A stretch of 64,000 nucleotides of DNA from Lingula anatina (taxonomy: Eukaryota; Brachiopoda; Lingulata; Lingulida; Lingulidae), in contig NW_019775418.1 in the NCBI RefSeq assembly GCF_001039355.2, forward strand, positions 62,001 to 126,000, given 5' to 3'. Positions 39,701 through 53,175 of this stretch are shown in pieces; position 1 is the first letter of the stretch; every line of letters starts with the position of its first letter. The translations under genes and the position numbers were made by a program. Below the pieces are notes generated by a model that worked only from the letters and a program-made list of their open reading frames with translations, did not search any database and was not told where the DNA came from.

Positions 39701-41963
39701 TAAACCTTGTACTTCAGCATTGCCCAACAACAAAGCAATTGCCAAAAATAACATCCATTGTGTTTCAACAACCATCCTTTTCAAATTCTCCATAACATGA
39801 GTCAGATGCACTTTTAAAAACATTCTACCTGTAATATTTAGGTATTCACGAATCATTTGATATTAATCATTGAAATTAATCACGGAAAATAAAGTAATAA
39901 ATTAAGTGTCAAAAAACAGCTATCTCACATTACTTGACTGAAAAATTCTAGTTGTTTGTACATGCATATAACAGTTTTCAGGTAAATCATTAAATATACT
40001 GTTAACTGACAGACTGTGTCTTTCAGTGTCTCCAAAGCACTGACAATGACATAAATTTTGGTTTGTGGTCAGGATTATCACTGTGATTCGATCAAACATT
40101 AGAATTTTTGTGGCTTGATGATTTTGAAAAGGGGGGCAATTGATGCATATTTGGGGTCCAAATCTCATTAATGTCCACACAAACGATGATTAGATTGGAG
40201 ATGTTGAGGTGTAAAGAAGAGATGGAGGGTGTGCTAACTGTATGCTTTTAATGTTGATAACAGGCTTTACAGTTCAGCAAAATGGTTGGTGGTCTGACTG
40301 ACATTTATGCATACATCAACAAATACTGAGGGTATATCAGTTAGATTTGAGATTTTGAGGTGTAAGAATGAAAATGGCATCCGCGTTTCTTCCAGTTTCA
40401 TCACACCTGTAGTGATAAAATAAGGCACGGAATCCAGACCATGCTTTGAAATGCATTTTAACAAGGTTATTACGGATTAGTGTTTTAATTACGCAATCAG
40501 GTATGAAATTCTTTTGGGGGGCAGTATAATCCATTTCGGTTATTGCCACTTAAGCAGATGTTTCCTGATTAAAAGCTACAGGTAGGTCATTAGCACAATT
40601 TGTGTGGGGGCATCGCAGTCATACTACGTCAATAGGTGCAGCTATTATGAGATATGTATGATAAATATCTATGAAAAATATATCATTTGCTTGGGCGTAT
40701 TTGCAGATTGATATGATGCAGTATTTGATCTAGAAAGGTTTATATTTTTGATAAAAACAAAAATAACAGGTACATGCTTACAGTTAAGTTTGGTCTGTGG
40801 AACAAAAGTTTGGTTAGGGCTCTGCTAGCTTTTAAAAATATTTGAGACTCATGATTATTTTGTAGGTGCCAGATTACATGCCAAAGAAAAATATTCTGTC
40901 TTCAATTCAGCTCAAAAAATCTCATGTTCTGAATTTTGATAATATATTAGGTTAAAGCTTCAAAGAATACTGTATCTATGTTTTTGTAAAATTGGGTTTA
41001 AGTGAATATTTAAAATAACATATCCTTGGAGTTAACCTAGCAATGTTTTTCTTAGTACCACATCATGACGGCCCATTAGCTGTTTGCTTGTGAAAGAGGT
41101 TACATCCTGGAGTGCAATTTATGCATTAGATTACGTAACCCAGACAGAGGCATATTACTATGTGCAGGTAAATTGAAATGGAAGCCAGGCTGTGCGGCAG
41201 GTGTTTTAGACTGTGTCCACATTCTCAAAAGCCAGCTGCTTGCACCTAGTGCTTTGTGCCCCAAGTTATGTGTTCTCTCATAAAGATACTGTTACATTAT
41301 ACTTAGAAGTCTGGCTGCAAATCGGAGACTTTTTTTCAGTAGAAATCAAAGATTTCAGCCACAGTTCTGAGAGGCAATGATGGCATGGTTGTTTAGCTTT
41401 ATGTTGCTTGAAATTATTGTTGATTTGAATATGATTATGCGGTTGTCTGATGTGTTGTCCCTTTCATAAAGACTTTTTGTACAGAAAGATAACATAAATA
41501 AATCCCTAACGGAAGAAACATCAACATTGCATACAGATTTTTTTTCTATTTTATGCAACAAATTCTTTTGTTTATTAAGACAGAGTGGAGTATCATAGTT
41601 GTTAGGTCTTCTCAATTTTTGCATGCAAAATTATTTCAAACAAATTCAGAACTGATAACAAGGATGCATTTGTAACATATTCAATATGCCATGCACCATT
41701 TTAGCTAAAGTAGTGGGAGTAAGTTAGGTGCAAATGTGATAATAACATAGGGTTAGTGGGTGGATAAATGGAAGGAAGTACTAACTCATTCATAATGTTG
41801 TTTCCAACTTCTCTAAATGCCGTCTCCTGGTAATAATAGATAACCCTGCAGACAAAACAAAGGACTCAGTCATCAGACCCTAACCCTTCGTAATATGCCT
41901 TCCGTTTGCCTTGCCCAGTCAAACTCGAGCTTTCCTCAATGTCAAGTCACAAATAATCAATAC

Positions 41964-41977
41964 GTAACCATGGCAAC
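41964..41977 (+). promoter_or_regulatory. Candidate RFX X-box (GTAACCATGGCAAC)
   Basis: The site fits the RFX consensus GTNRCC-N(0-3)-RGYAAC with a 2-bp spacer and both half-sites exact. Inverted CCAAT (ATTGG) lies about 85 bp downstream near 42062, in a locally more CpG-containing stretch (41880-42240). It could be an intronic enhancer or promoter. Binding is not shown by sequence alone. Confidence 0.45.
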
Positions 41978-42745
41978 AGCTTTTACCAGCTCTCAGTTTA
42001 ATCCCCAATATTCTCTCTGGAGTCTGGATTTTCTTGGTAACCTCTGTCTCCCTGTTTACGATTGGCTGAGCTTGGCTGCTACGCGTGCTGGCTGTAATGC
42101 ACTTCCAAACCGACTGGATCTCATTCTAATTAGTGGCCATGTTATTATTGATGTCTTTTGTTGGACGGATATTTACTCTGTAGGTGCGGATTTAAGCCTG
42201 GACAAGGAGAGGAGCATGCCTCAAGTGTGCCATTCTGTTTAAATGGTGTGTAGAAGGAGCTCAAGTTTTGACAATTAATAAGGAAAGGGGGCCAGGTGAG
42301 GCCCTGGCTTTAATGAGAGAAGTGTGCTGGTAAAACATCCTCTTCTGAACTATCCAGGCTCCTGGCTCTCTGTGCGGGTCATGTGTCATGGGAATTGGGA
42401 TGATGAATGATACATGTTATGTACACACCGCATCATATTGCATACTTTGATGATAAGGCCCCGAAGGTGGATAGTTGGGCAAAGAAGGAGGAGCTGAAAG
42501 GCAGGTGATAGTGAAGCCAATGACTGACTGAGAGGAGATTCAGTGATTATCACAGAGTGTAAAGGAAACTGCGACAGATGGTGTAGAACAATGGCGAAGG
42601 GGGCCATCACAGTTTGAAGTCTTACCCGCCTAATAGCCTGCAGCCTGGGGCAGTGAACAATGAACAAACAATGCACAGGCGCGTGGACATCATCCGTTAT
42701 ATAGGAACGTAGGTAGCTCTTCACTGGTTTAGTTTGATCTTAACA

Positions 42746-45700
42746 CTGTGCGTGTTAAAGTTGTTTTAAATGTTCTCTGTCAATTTGTTGGACTTATTCC
42801 ATCTGTGATTAATTTAGGCTTTGCCTGTAAAGAATACATTTACAGGCCGGTTGAAAAAATATTTTTATTATAATTTGGTGGAATTTCTAACATGCAAAAC
42901 TGAAAAGGTTTGGGACACATGCAGTAGCAGGAAAGTGGTCCACTCTGTTCAGAATTACTGTCCATGGCTTTCTGTTAAATTGCATGAAAATATTGGCCAG
43001 TGATCTACACGCGCATTCAGGATGTACATTTTACTTGCATCACAGAATCTGGCGTGTCCTAAAGTGATGCTGAGTTTCAATAACCAGGACTGGATGTCAG
43101 TCAGCGTGAACATGTGAGTATAAAAAAATACGGGAAAATTACTGGAGGAAAAAATACGAAAATTGAAGGATGCTGAAGTATCATTATATTCTCATGGTGC
43201 ATTGTTGGCTTTGCGTTAATTTTTCTCCTGCACTTTCCCAGGAGAATATTAGAAATATTCAAATAGGCATTACATGAGTTAACTGCTATTTGATATTCAT
43301 TAAGTGAACATACCAGTGTCGCTGAAGACCACAGAGATGGAGATTTAATAAGGTCTACATGTAGAGTTATTTCATTGATTTGAAGGATCTTGATTAAACC
43401 AGTTCAAAGGCACTGGTCCAGATCTTGGCGTAATATGAGTGTTTTAGCAAACCATTACTACTAGCAGTTAGGCAGAGTTCAGAGGAGGAAGCTAATTGAA
43501 ATGCTAACTGGGGGGCAGGTAAGAGATAAGGAAGAAGGGTAATGGGGGTTTTTCTCTGCACATTCCAGCCATTTAACAGTCTGCAATGGTTAAGTACAGT
43601 TTAAGCTACAATTAGAGGTGGTTCAGTATGATTAGTGTAGGTTCATTACAACTGTTTCATGAGGTGAGGTGTACCAGTTATGAATAAGGATTGGAAGGCA
43701 TTAATTTATAATCTAGATATCACAGATTAAATGTAAAAATTGAAGCTGGTTATGCAAATTGTCACAAAGACAGAAATGAAAATACAAGAATATGTTTTTG
43801 TTAAAGTAGTTGAATCAGGATTGCCAGCCCATGCAATGTCATTACTGCACAGGATGTTGTATTGGCTTGCTTATGAGATCATAATTACTAGTGGCCATGT
43901 ATATGATAAAGTCTAAAAAGCCCCTAACTATGGGAATACCCTATATTTCTGTAAATGGTGTTATTGACTTATTGGGCAAGAGAAGGACATAAATCTGAAA
44001 CCAGTCCAAAGAATAATGGCATGATGTGGAATTGATGAACTGACGCAAAGGAACAGAGCTATAGATGAGAATAATGAGTCGGGGATGAGGGTTTTACCTA
44101 AATTGGCATAGTTTCAATTGTTGGTTTCCCTGTCCTGTACAAGAAATTGTCTGGATCAAAGTTCTGTCTGATTTCACACTATTTTCATTCTTGTTTCTGC
44201 CAATTAAAGCTTTTTGGTGTTTGTCCACATCAGACTTTTTTGCCAAATTAATGATAAGTTTGCAGCAAAAAAAGCTCTTCTTCAATTTCTCTAACTCTAA
44301 TGTGTTATCCCCAGCCATTAGTTAGTATTTAAATATATAAGGCAAAGTAGATGTACCCCATAATGTGATGTTTTATATTGGGTAGCAGCAGACGACCATA
44401 TTTAAGACTCGTCTGCAAGGGCTTTGAACCCAGGTTAATTGGGACTTCACAAATGGGCACTTCATCCAGGAAACGTAAGGTAAACAAATTCACACCTGGC
44501 AGAAATTCCGTAGGCAAGTATCATGGTAACTGTGCAGGAAGTAGATTGTAGAGCAAACCCAGCAAACCCAGCGTATTCAATGCAGTATGCTCCAATATTA
44601 TTGGAGTACATTGCATGTCTATATACTCTTCCTCTTGCACAATTTTTGCTGGAAATACTTCCATTTGCTTTTCATTCAAAAAAGGTTTCAGAAATAATAG
44701 ATGTAGGTTTTGAAAATATTGGCTTTGATGTGTCTTTATGAAAAATAGATTCCTGCCAGCATATATTCAGCTGACTGTGGCTTGCCTTTTATGCATTAAT
44801 TGTACTGTGTTTGTGAATGTTGCATCAGCTTGGAGGTCTTTATAGCTACACTGTCTTAACAATTTATTATACCAAATGTGCAGAACCCTTTAAAAATAAC
44901 ATAGAATTATATGGTTTTTAAGATTTGAAAATTGATAAAATTGCTCAAAATTATAAGGAGCTGCACATGCTTCAAATAGGGTCTTTCACTCAAGGAAATC
45001 ACCAGGAAAACAAAAATTGGCAAAAAAAAAAAACATAAGTGTTACTGTACTAATGTACTCCATTTGAGGTCTCCATCTGAAAATAATAAGCTTCATGTAG
45101 AGAACTATAGATATAAAATGCTTTAGGTGTAGTTCAAATGCCAAATATGTCATGGGAAGTGTATTAATTAAATACAGACTGCAGAAGTAATATTACTACG
45201 TACATGTCATGCCATTACTTGTCCAATTAGTCTAGTTAGTATACCAGAGCCATTAACATGTAAAAATCTTTGCCACATGTAGAAAATAAGTCAAATTATC
45301 ATAAAAAAATTCAAGAGGGAAATGTGACTATTCCAGCATTTCATCACTATTATGACTCAAAATAAGGATTCTGCTCCCAAAAAAGATTATGTGATTGGCT
45401 TAGATAAACAAAATTTAATCAGAATGAGCCCGACTATACACTTTGCCTATACAGCATATACTGTACTCAGCACACTGCAGGTGGTTTATGTGTCACTTCG
45501 TTGAATATTTAATGATGTTTTTAAGTGATGCTCTACAATGGCAGGTTCCCCGTCGCCATCCCATAGTGACGAGGTTGCCTGAGGTTGTGACAGATGAGGA
45601 TTATCGCTAGTTAATTAATCACCAAATGAATCATGATAGAAAATGAAGACCAGTTTATTGCAGAAAATTGCGTTGATGTGTTTGCTCTTGCTGTTTGGTT

Positions 45701-47979
45701 CTTATACATTACCTAACACATTTAGGTGAAAATTTTATTATTAATATGTCTTTGATTCATTGCAATCCCTCCACAAAAGAAATCTTGAAGCAGAAGTGAA
45801 TATAGACAACTGATTGGGCATATATGCATTTATGCAATTGTCTGCAAGGTTTTATTAGCTCTGATACTGTATGGAATATGAAAGCTGTAGTCTGCACTGC
45901 TTTATTCTGAGAAAAATTGGCGAAAGAGATAAATATGATATTGATGCTTTGCTTTATGACATAGCAGACTGTCTGGTTGTTGTCTGGTTTTTTGTATTTT
46001 TCAAATCCCACTGTGTAGTTAATTATCTACTGTGCAGGAGTGAGTCATGGTTTTTTCCATTTTCTGACTGAAAAAAATGCTGATGCTTACACACGATTAC
46101 ATGTGAACCGTTTCCCTCTGAATGAGGGTTTGTCATGAGCATGGTATAACACCTCTCTGCCTAATCATATTGTTAATTAATGAGACATTTGAAAAGTTTG
46201 ACAAAGAATCAGACTCTCACTTGTCCAAGTGTCACTGAGTCAGATGATATTCCAACAACTATGTATCTGAGCAAAGTCCCCCATTTGAGTCAGACACTCA
46301 CGCCCTGAGTTTCAAAGGCCATCGTAAATTCCTCTCTCTACTGTCAGCATCAAGGCTCTCCATTCGGCCCTCATTTGGACAGCCATTTCCCTCAGAAAAT
46401 GGCCTACATTTCCAAACATGACTAGACGGCTTACATGAGAATTTTGGGTTGATTGGTTGGGCTTCTTGGGTTAGACTCCCTGTAAATGACAAAATTACAA
46501 TTTCACATTTTTGGATTACAGATTCACATTTTTGTACCCCAAATCCTGGGGAAACTCCTGATTAGAATGCTTCTGCCAAGGCTGCTACTCACTGTGGAGA
46601 GGCGAGATTCCAGCGTCCTCTGAAACTCTGGACAGAAAATGATTGAAAATCATGAGACTTTTTTGTGACCAAATGTTTTGTGATTACACGTTGATATAGA
46701 ATGCCAGAGCATCAGATCTCATTACACACAATTTCCATATAGTGCAGGGTTGACTTACAGGTATATTGAGAATATAGGCCAAACTCCATCAGTTGGAGTC
46801 AGTAGAGAACTATAGGTTACAAATGGGAGACTGAAGTTCCATTGTAAGCTTGCTGTTTTTTTGTGACATAAACTGATACAAATGGCTACTGTTTCAGCCT
46901 TAGCCATGAGAGTGACTTACTCAGTATATATCTCCAATTGGTCCGTGACTGGTCAAGTGTCTTTGGATTCAGATATCATTTTATTTCATCTGCATCATGA
47001 AATGTCAGTTATGTTTAGAATTACAGCAAAAACTGGTATATTGGTAGTGAGTGAGAGCTGGCAGTGCAGTAGGTGTTCTATCTCTGTTAGAGTCTCACCA
47101 TCTCACTCACAATCTACATTTTGTGCTTGTATCTAAATAACCTAATTAATTTCCCCTTCATAATAAATTTATTTAATCATTCTTACCTGAGGCTTTTCCT
47201 GGTAGCCTAAAATGTTCCTCAAAGGTTCAGTACATACATACCTGTACTTGTTTTGACCAAAAAAGAAACAAAAACTAAGCACCTGCATACTTTTTTTTAC
47301 AGTGTGTTTTTAAGCAATAGATAATTGTATCAATGAAAATGTAGAGGAGATTTCTATGGAAGTTATATGTATACCTGGGTTCACACCTCCCTGTTTACCT
47401 TTAGTTCATTTAGACTTGTAATTTTATAATGAGAAAAGTGCATTAAGTTGATACCTGGTAACGACCAAGAGACTTCTTTGAATTTTTACTTACAAATGAT
47501 TTACAAGTTATGTTCATGGAACTTTTAACTTGCGAATGATTTATCAGTTATGCTCCTAAAGTGAATGGATTAGTTCTCTGTTAGTCAAGTGTGAAACCTT
47601 ATTAATAATACAAATATCAATTTTGCTAACGACATGCAGACAAAAGTAATGATATTTGAAAATCCTTGTTGAAAGGTTTGATGAGAAATGAAATATGAGA
47701 CATGATCAATAATGTGTAGCTACACTCCTTTTTGATGAAATAACTATTTGTAGTAGAAGATAGCAAAATATTTTTATTAAGAGATGCCTGTCTGACGAAC
47801 ATCTAAATGGTTTAAAATGTTGAAATCTCCAAAAAACAATTAAGTTTGATGACTAGGTTAATTAAAATCATTACCGGTGGTTTCTTTTACTAAAGTCTAT
47901 TAAGAACGTCAAGAAAAAAATTTTAATATGCTGTCTATTTTGGATCTTTCATTAAAATCTAATTTGATCCCACACTTTC
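42746..47979 (+). repeat. Direct duplication 2, copy A (~5.23 kb)
   Basis: This segment runs from CTGTGCGTGTTAAAG to CCCACACTTTC and recurs almost unchanged at 47981-53175. Differences include scattered substitutions, a ~40-bp block present only here (near 44563-44603, around the AATATTATTGG sequence), and a 6-bp insertion present only in copy B (near 48114). The open frames at 44329-44517, 45757-46011 and 46298-46492 have near-identical partners in copy B simply because the whole block is duplicated. Confidence 0.92.
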
Positions 47980-47980
47980 N
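47980..47980. other. Ambiguous base N exactly between the two 5.2-kb copies
   Basis: A single N sits precisely at the boundary of the tandem 5.2-kb copies. Some assemblers write a minimal gap like this when neighbouring contigs are predicted to overlap but could not be merged. Confidence 0.9.
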
Positions 47981-50900
47981 CTGTGTGTTAAAGTTAAAGC
48001 CTCTGTCAATTTGGTGGACTTATTCCATCTGTGATTAATTTAGGCTTTGCCTGTAAAGAATACATTTACAGGCCAGTTGAAAAAATATTTTTATTATAAT
48101 TTGGTGGAATTTTGGTTTCTAACATGCAAAACTGAAAAGGTTTGGGACACATGCAGTAGCAGGAAAGTGGTCCACTCTGTTCAGAATTACTGTCCATGGC
48201 TTTGTGTTAAATTGCATGAAAATATTGGCCAGTGATCTACACGCGCATTCAGGATGTACATTTTACTTGCATCACAGAATCTGGCGTGTCCTAAAGTGAT
48301 GCTGAGTTTCAATAACCAGGACTGGATGTCAGTCAGCGTGAACATGTGAGTATATAAAAAAAATACGGGAAAATTACTGGAGGAAAAAATACGAAAATTG
48401 AAGGATGCTGAAGTATCATTATATTCTCATGGTGCATTGTTGGCTTTGCGTTAATTTTTCTCCTGCACTTTCCCAGGAGAATATTAGAAATATTCAAATA
48501 GGCATTACATGAGTTAACTGCTATTTGATATTCATTAAGTGAACATACCAGTGTCGCTGAAGACCACAGAGATGGAGATTTAATAAGGTCTACATGTAGA
48601 GTTATTTCATCGATTGGAAGGATTTTGATTAAACCGGTTCAAAGGCACTGGTCCAGATCTTGGCGTAATATGAGTGTTTTAGCAAGCCATTACTACTAGC
48701 AGCTAGGCAGAGTTCAGAGGAGGAAGCTAATTGAAATGCTAACTGGGGGGCAGGTAAGAGATAAGGAAGAAGGGTAATGGGGTTTTTCTCTGCACATTCC
48801 AGCCATTTAACAGTCGGCAATGGTTAAGTACAGTTTAAGCTACAATTAGAGGTGGTTCAGTATGATTAGTGTAGGTTCATTACAACTGTTTCATGAGGAG
48901 AGGTGTACCAGTCATGAATAGGGATTGGAAGGCATTAATCTGTAATCTAGATATCACAGATTATATGTAAAAATTGAAGCTGTTTATGCAAATTGTCTCA
49001 AAGACAGAAATGAAAATACAAGAAAATGTTTTTGTTAAAGTAGTTGAATCAGGATTGCCAGCCCATATATTGCCATTATTGTACAGGATGTTGTATTGGC
49101 TTGCTTATATGGAGTATAATTACTAGTGGCCATGTATATGATAAAGTCTAAAAAGGCCATAACTATGGGAATACACTATATTTCTGTAAATGGTGTTATT
49201 GACTTATTGGACAAGAGAAGCACATAAATCTGAAACCAGTCCAAAGAATAATGGCATGATTTGGAATTGATGAACTGACGCAAAGGAACAGAGCTATAGA
49301 TGAGAATAATGAGTCAGGGATGAGGGTTTTGCCTAAATTGGCATAGTTTCAATTGTTGGTTTCCCTGTCCTATACAAGAAAATGTCTGGATCAAAGTTCT
49401 GTCTGATTTCACACTATTTTCATTCTTGTTTCAGACAATAAAAGCTTTTTGGTGTTTGTCCACATCAGACTTGCCAAATTAATGAAGAGTCCACGGCACA
49501 AAAGTTCTTCAATTTTTCTAACTCTAATGAGTTATCCCCAGCCATTAGTTAGTATTTTAAAATATAGTGCAAAGTAGATGTACCCCATAATGTGATGTTT
49601 TATATTGGGTAGCAGCAGACGACCATATTTCAGACTCGTCTGCAAGGGCTTTGAACCCAGGTTAATTGGGACTTCACAAATGGGCACCTCATCCAGGAAA
49701 CGTAAGGTAAACAAATTCACACCTGGCAGAAATTCTGTAGGCAAGTATCATGGTAACTGTGCAGGAAGTAGATTGTAGAGCAAACCCAGCGAGTATATTG
49801 CATGTCTATATACTCTTCCTCTTGCACAATTTTTGCTGGAAATACTTCCATTTGCTTTTCATTCAAAAAAGGTTTCAGAAATTATAGATGTAGGTTTTGA
49901 AAATATTGGCTTTGATGTGTCTTTATGAAAAATAGATTCCTGCCAGCATATTTTCAGCTGACTGTGGCTTGCCTTTTATGCATTAATTGTACTGTGTTTG
50001 TGAATGTTGCATCAGCTTGGAGGTCTTTATAGCTACACTGTCTTAACAATTTATTATACCAAATGTACAGAACCCTTTAAAAATAACATAGAATTATATG
50101 GTTTTTAAGATTTGAAAATTGATAAAATTGCTCAAAATTATAAGGAGCTGCACATGCTTCAAATAGGGTCTTTCACTCAAGGAAATCACCAGGAAAACAA
50201 AAATTGGCAAAAAAAAAAACAGAAGTGTTACTGTACTAATGTACTCTATTTGAGGTCTCCATCTGAAAATAATAGGCTTCATGTAGAGAACTATAGATAT
50301 AAAATGCTTTAGGTGTAGTTCAAATGCCAAATATGTCATGGGAAGTGTATTTATTAAATACAGACTGCAGAAGTAGTATTACTACGTACATGTCATGCCA
50401 TTACTTGTCCAATTAGTCTAGTTAGTATACCAGAGCCATTAACATGTAAAAATCTTTGCCACATGTAGAAAATAAGTCACATTATCATGAAAAATACAAG
50501 AGGGAAATGTGACTATTCCAGCATTTCATCACTATTATGACTCAAAATAAGGATTCTGCTCCCAAAAAAGATTATGTGATTGGCTTAGATAAACAAAATT
50601 TAATCAGAATGAGCCCGACTATACACTTTGCCTATACAGCATATACTGTACTCAGCACACTGCAGGTGGTTTATGTGTCACTTCGTTGAATATTTAATGA
50701 TGTTTTAAGTGATGCTCTACAATGGCAGGTTCCCTGTCGCCATCCCATAGTGACGAGGTTGCCTGAGGTTGTGACAGATGAGGATTATCGCTAGTTAATT
50801 AATCACCAAATGAATCATGATAGAAAATGAAGACCAGTTTATTGCAGAAAATTGCGTTGATGTGTTAGCTCTTGCTGTTTGGTTCTTATACATTACCTAA

Positions 50901-53175
50901 CACATTTAGGTGAAAATTTTATTATTAATATGTCTTTAATTCATTGCAATCTCTCCACAAAAGAAATCTTGAAGCAGAAGTGAATATAGACAACTGATTG
51001 GGCATATATGCATTTATGCAATTGTCTGCAAGGTTTTATTAGCTCTGATACTGTATGGAATATGAAAGCTGTAGTCTGCACTGCTTTATTCTGAGAAAAA
51101 TTGGCGAAAGAGATAAATATGATATTGATGCTTTGCTTTATGACATAGCAGACTGTCTGGTTGTTGTCTGGTTTTTTGTATTTTTCAAATCCCACTGTGT
51201 AGTTAATTATCTTCTGTGCAGGAGTGAGTCATGGTTTTTTCCATTTTCTGACTGAAAAAAATGCTGATGCTTACACACGATTACATGTGAACCGTTTCCC
51301 TCCGAATGAGGGTTTGTCATGAGCATGGTATAACACCTCTCTGCCTAATCATATTGTTAATTAATGAGACATTTGAAAAGTTTGACAAAGAATCAGATTC
51401 TCACTTGTCCAAATGTCACTGAGTCAGATGATATTCCAACAACTATGTATCTGAGCAAAGTCCCCCATTTGAGTCAGACACTCACGCCCTGAGTTTCAAA
51501 GGCCATCGTAAATTCCTCTCTTTACTGTCAGCATCAAGGCTCTCCATTCGGCCCTCATTTGGACAGCCATTTCCCTCAGAAAATGGCCTACATTTCCAAA
51601 CATGACTAGACGGCTTACATGAGAATTTTGGGTTGATTGGTTGGGCTTCTTGGGTTAGACTCCCTGTAAATGACAAAATTACAATTTCACATTTTTGGAT
51701 TACAGATTCACATTTTTGTACCCCAAATCCTGGGGAAACTCCTGATTAGAATGCTTCTGCCAAGGCTGCTACTCACTGTGGAGAGGCGAGATTCCAGCGT
51801 CCATGAAACTCTGGACAGAAAATGATTGAAAATCATGAGACTTTTTTGTGACCAAATGTTTTGTGATTACACGTTGATATAGAATGCCAGAGCATCAGAT
51901 CTCATTACACACAATTTCCATATAGTGCAGGGTTGACTTACAGGTATATTGAGAATATAGGCCAAACTCCATCAGTTGGAGTCAGTAGAGAACTATAGGT
52001 TACAAATGGGAGACTGAAGTTCCATTGTAAGCTTGCTGTTTTTTTGTGACATAAACTGATACAAATGGCTACTGTTTCAGCCTTAGCCATGAGAGTGACT
52101 TACTCAGTATATATCTCCAATTGGTCCGTGACTGGTCAAGTGTCTTTGGATTCAGATATCATTTTATTTCATCTGCTTCATGAAATGTCAGTTATGTTTA
52201 GAATTACAGCAAAAACTGGTATATTGGTTGTGAGTGAGAGCTGGCAGTGCAGTAGGTGTTCTCTTTCTGTTAAGAGTCTCACTGTCTCACCCACAACCTA
52301 CATTTTGTGCTTGTACTTGAATAACCTAATTAATTTCCCCTTCATAATAAATTTATTTAATCATTCTTACCTGAGGCTTTTCTTGGTAGCCTAAAATGTT
52401 ATATATCCTCAAAGGTTCAGTACATACATACACAGTACTTGTTTTGACCAAAAAAGAAACAAAAACTAAGCACATGCGTACTATACTTTTTTTTTACAGA
52501 GTGTTTTTAAGCAATAGGTAATTGTATCAATGAAAATGTAGAGGAGATTTCTATGAAGGTAACATGTATACCTGGGTTCACACCTCCCTGTTTACCTTTA
52601 GTTCATTTAGACTTGTAATTTTATAATGAGAAAAGTGCATTAAGTTGATACCTGGTAACGACCAAGAGACTTCTTTGAATTTTTACTTACAAATGATTTA
52701 CAAGTTATGTTCATGGAACTTTAACTTGCGAATGATTTATCAATTATGCTCCCAAAGTGAATGAATTAGTTCTCTCTCAGTCAAGTATGAAACCTTATTA
52801 ATAATACAAATATCAATTTTGCTAACGATATGCAGACAAAAGTAATGATATTTGAAAATCCTTGTTGAAAGGTTTGATGAGAAATGAAATATGAGACATG
52901 ATCAGTAATGTGAAGCTACACTCCTTTTTGATGAAATAACTATTTGTAGTTGAAGATAGCAAAATATTTTTATTAAGAGATTCCTGTCTGACGAACATCT
53001 AAGTGGTTTAAAATGTTGAAATCTCCAAAAAACAATTAAGTTTGATGACTAGGTTGATTAAAATCATTACCAGTGGTTTCTTTTACTAAAGTCTATTAAG
53101 AACGTCAAGAAAAAAATTTTAATAAGCTGTCAATTTTGGATCTTTCATTAAAATCTAATTTGATCCCACACTTTC
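47981..53175 (+). repeat. Direct duplication 2, copy B (~5.20 kb)
   Basis: Second copy of 42746-47979, starting in the base after the N at 47980 and ending at CCCACACTTTC, after which unique sequence resumes with a T tract. Copy A ends on the same CCCACACTTTC, so the repeat units abut with only the N between them. Confidence 0.92.

Noticed and set aside
44329-44517. Minus-strand GGGTTCAAAGCCC, similar to a Pol III B box, in both copies of duplication 2
   Set aside because: I found no A box at suitable spacing and no cloverleaf, so a tRNA or tRNA-derived SINE is not supported.
46298-46492. Open frame nearly identical to one at 51482-51676, which might suggest a conserved duplicated gene
   Set aside because: The whole 5.2-kb block is duplicated, coding or not, so similarity is no evidence of selection on the frame.
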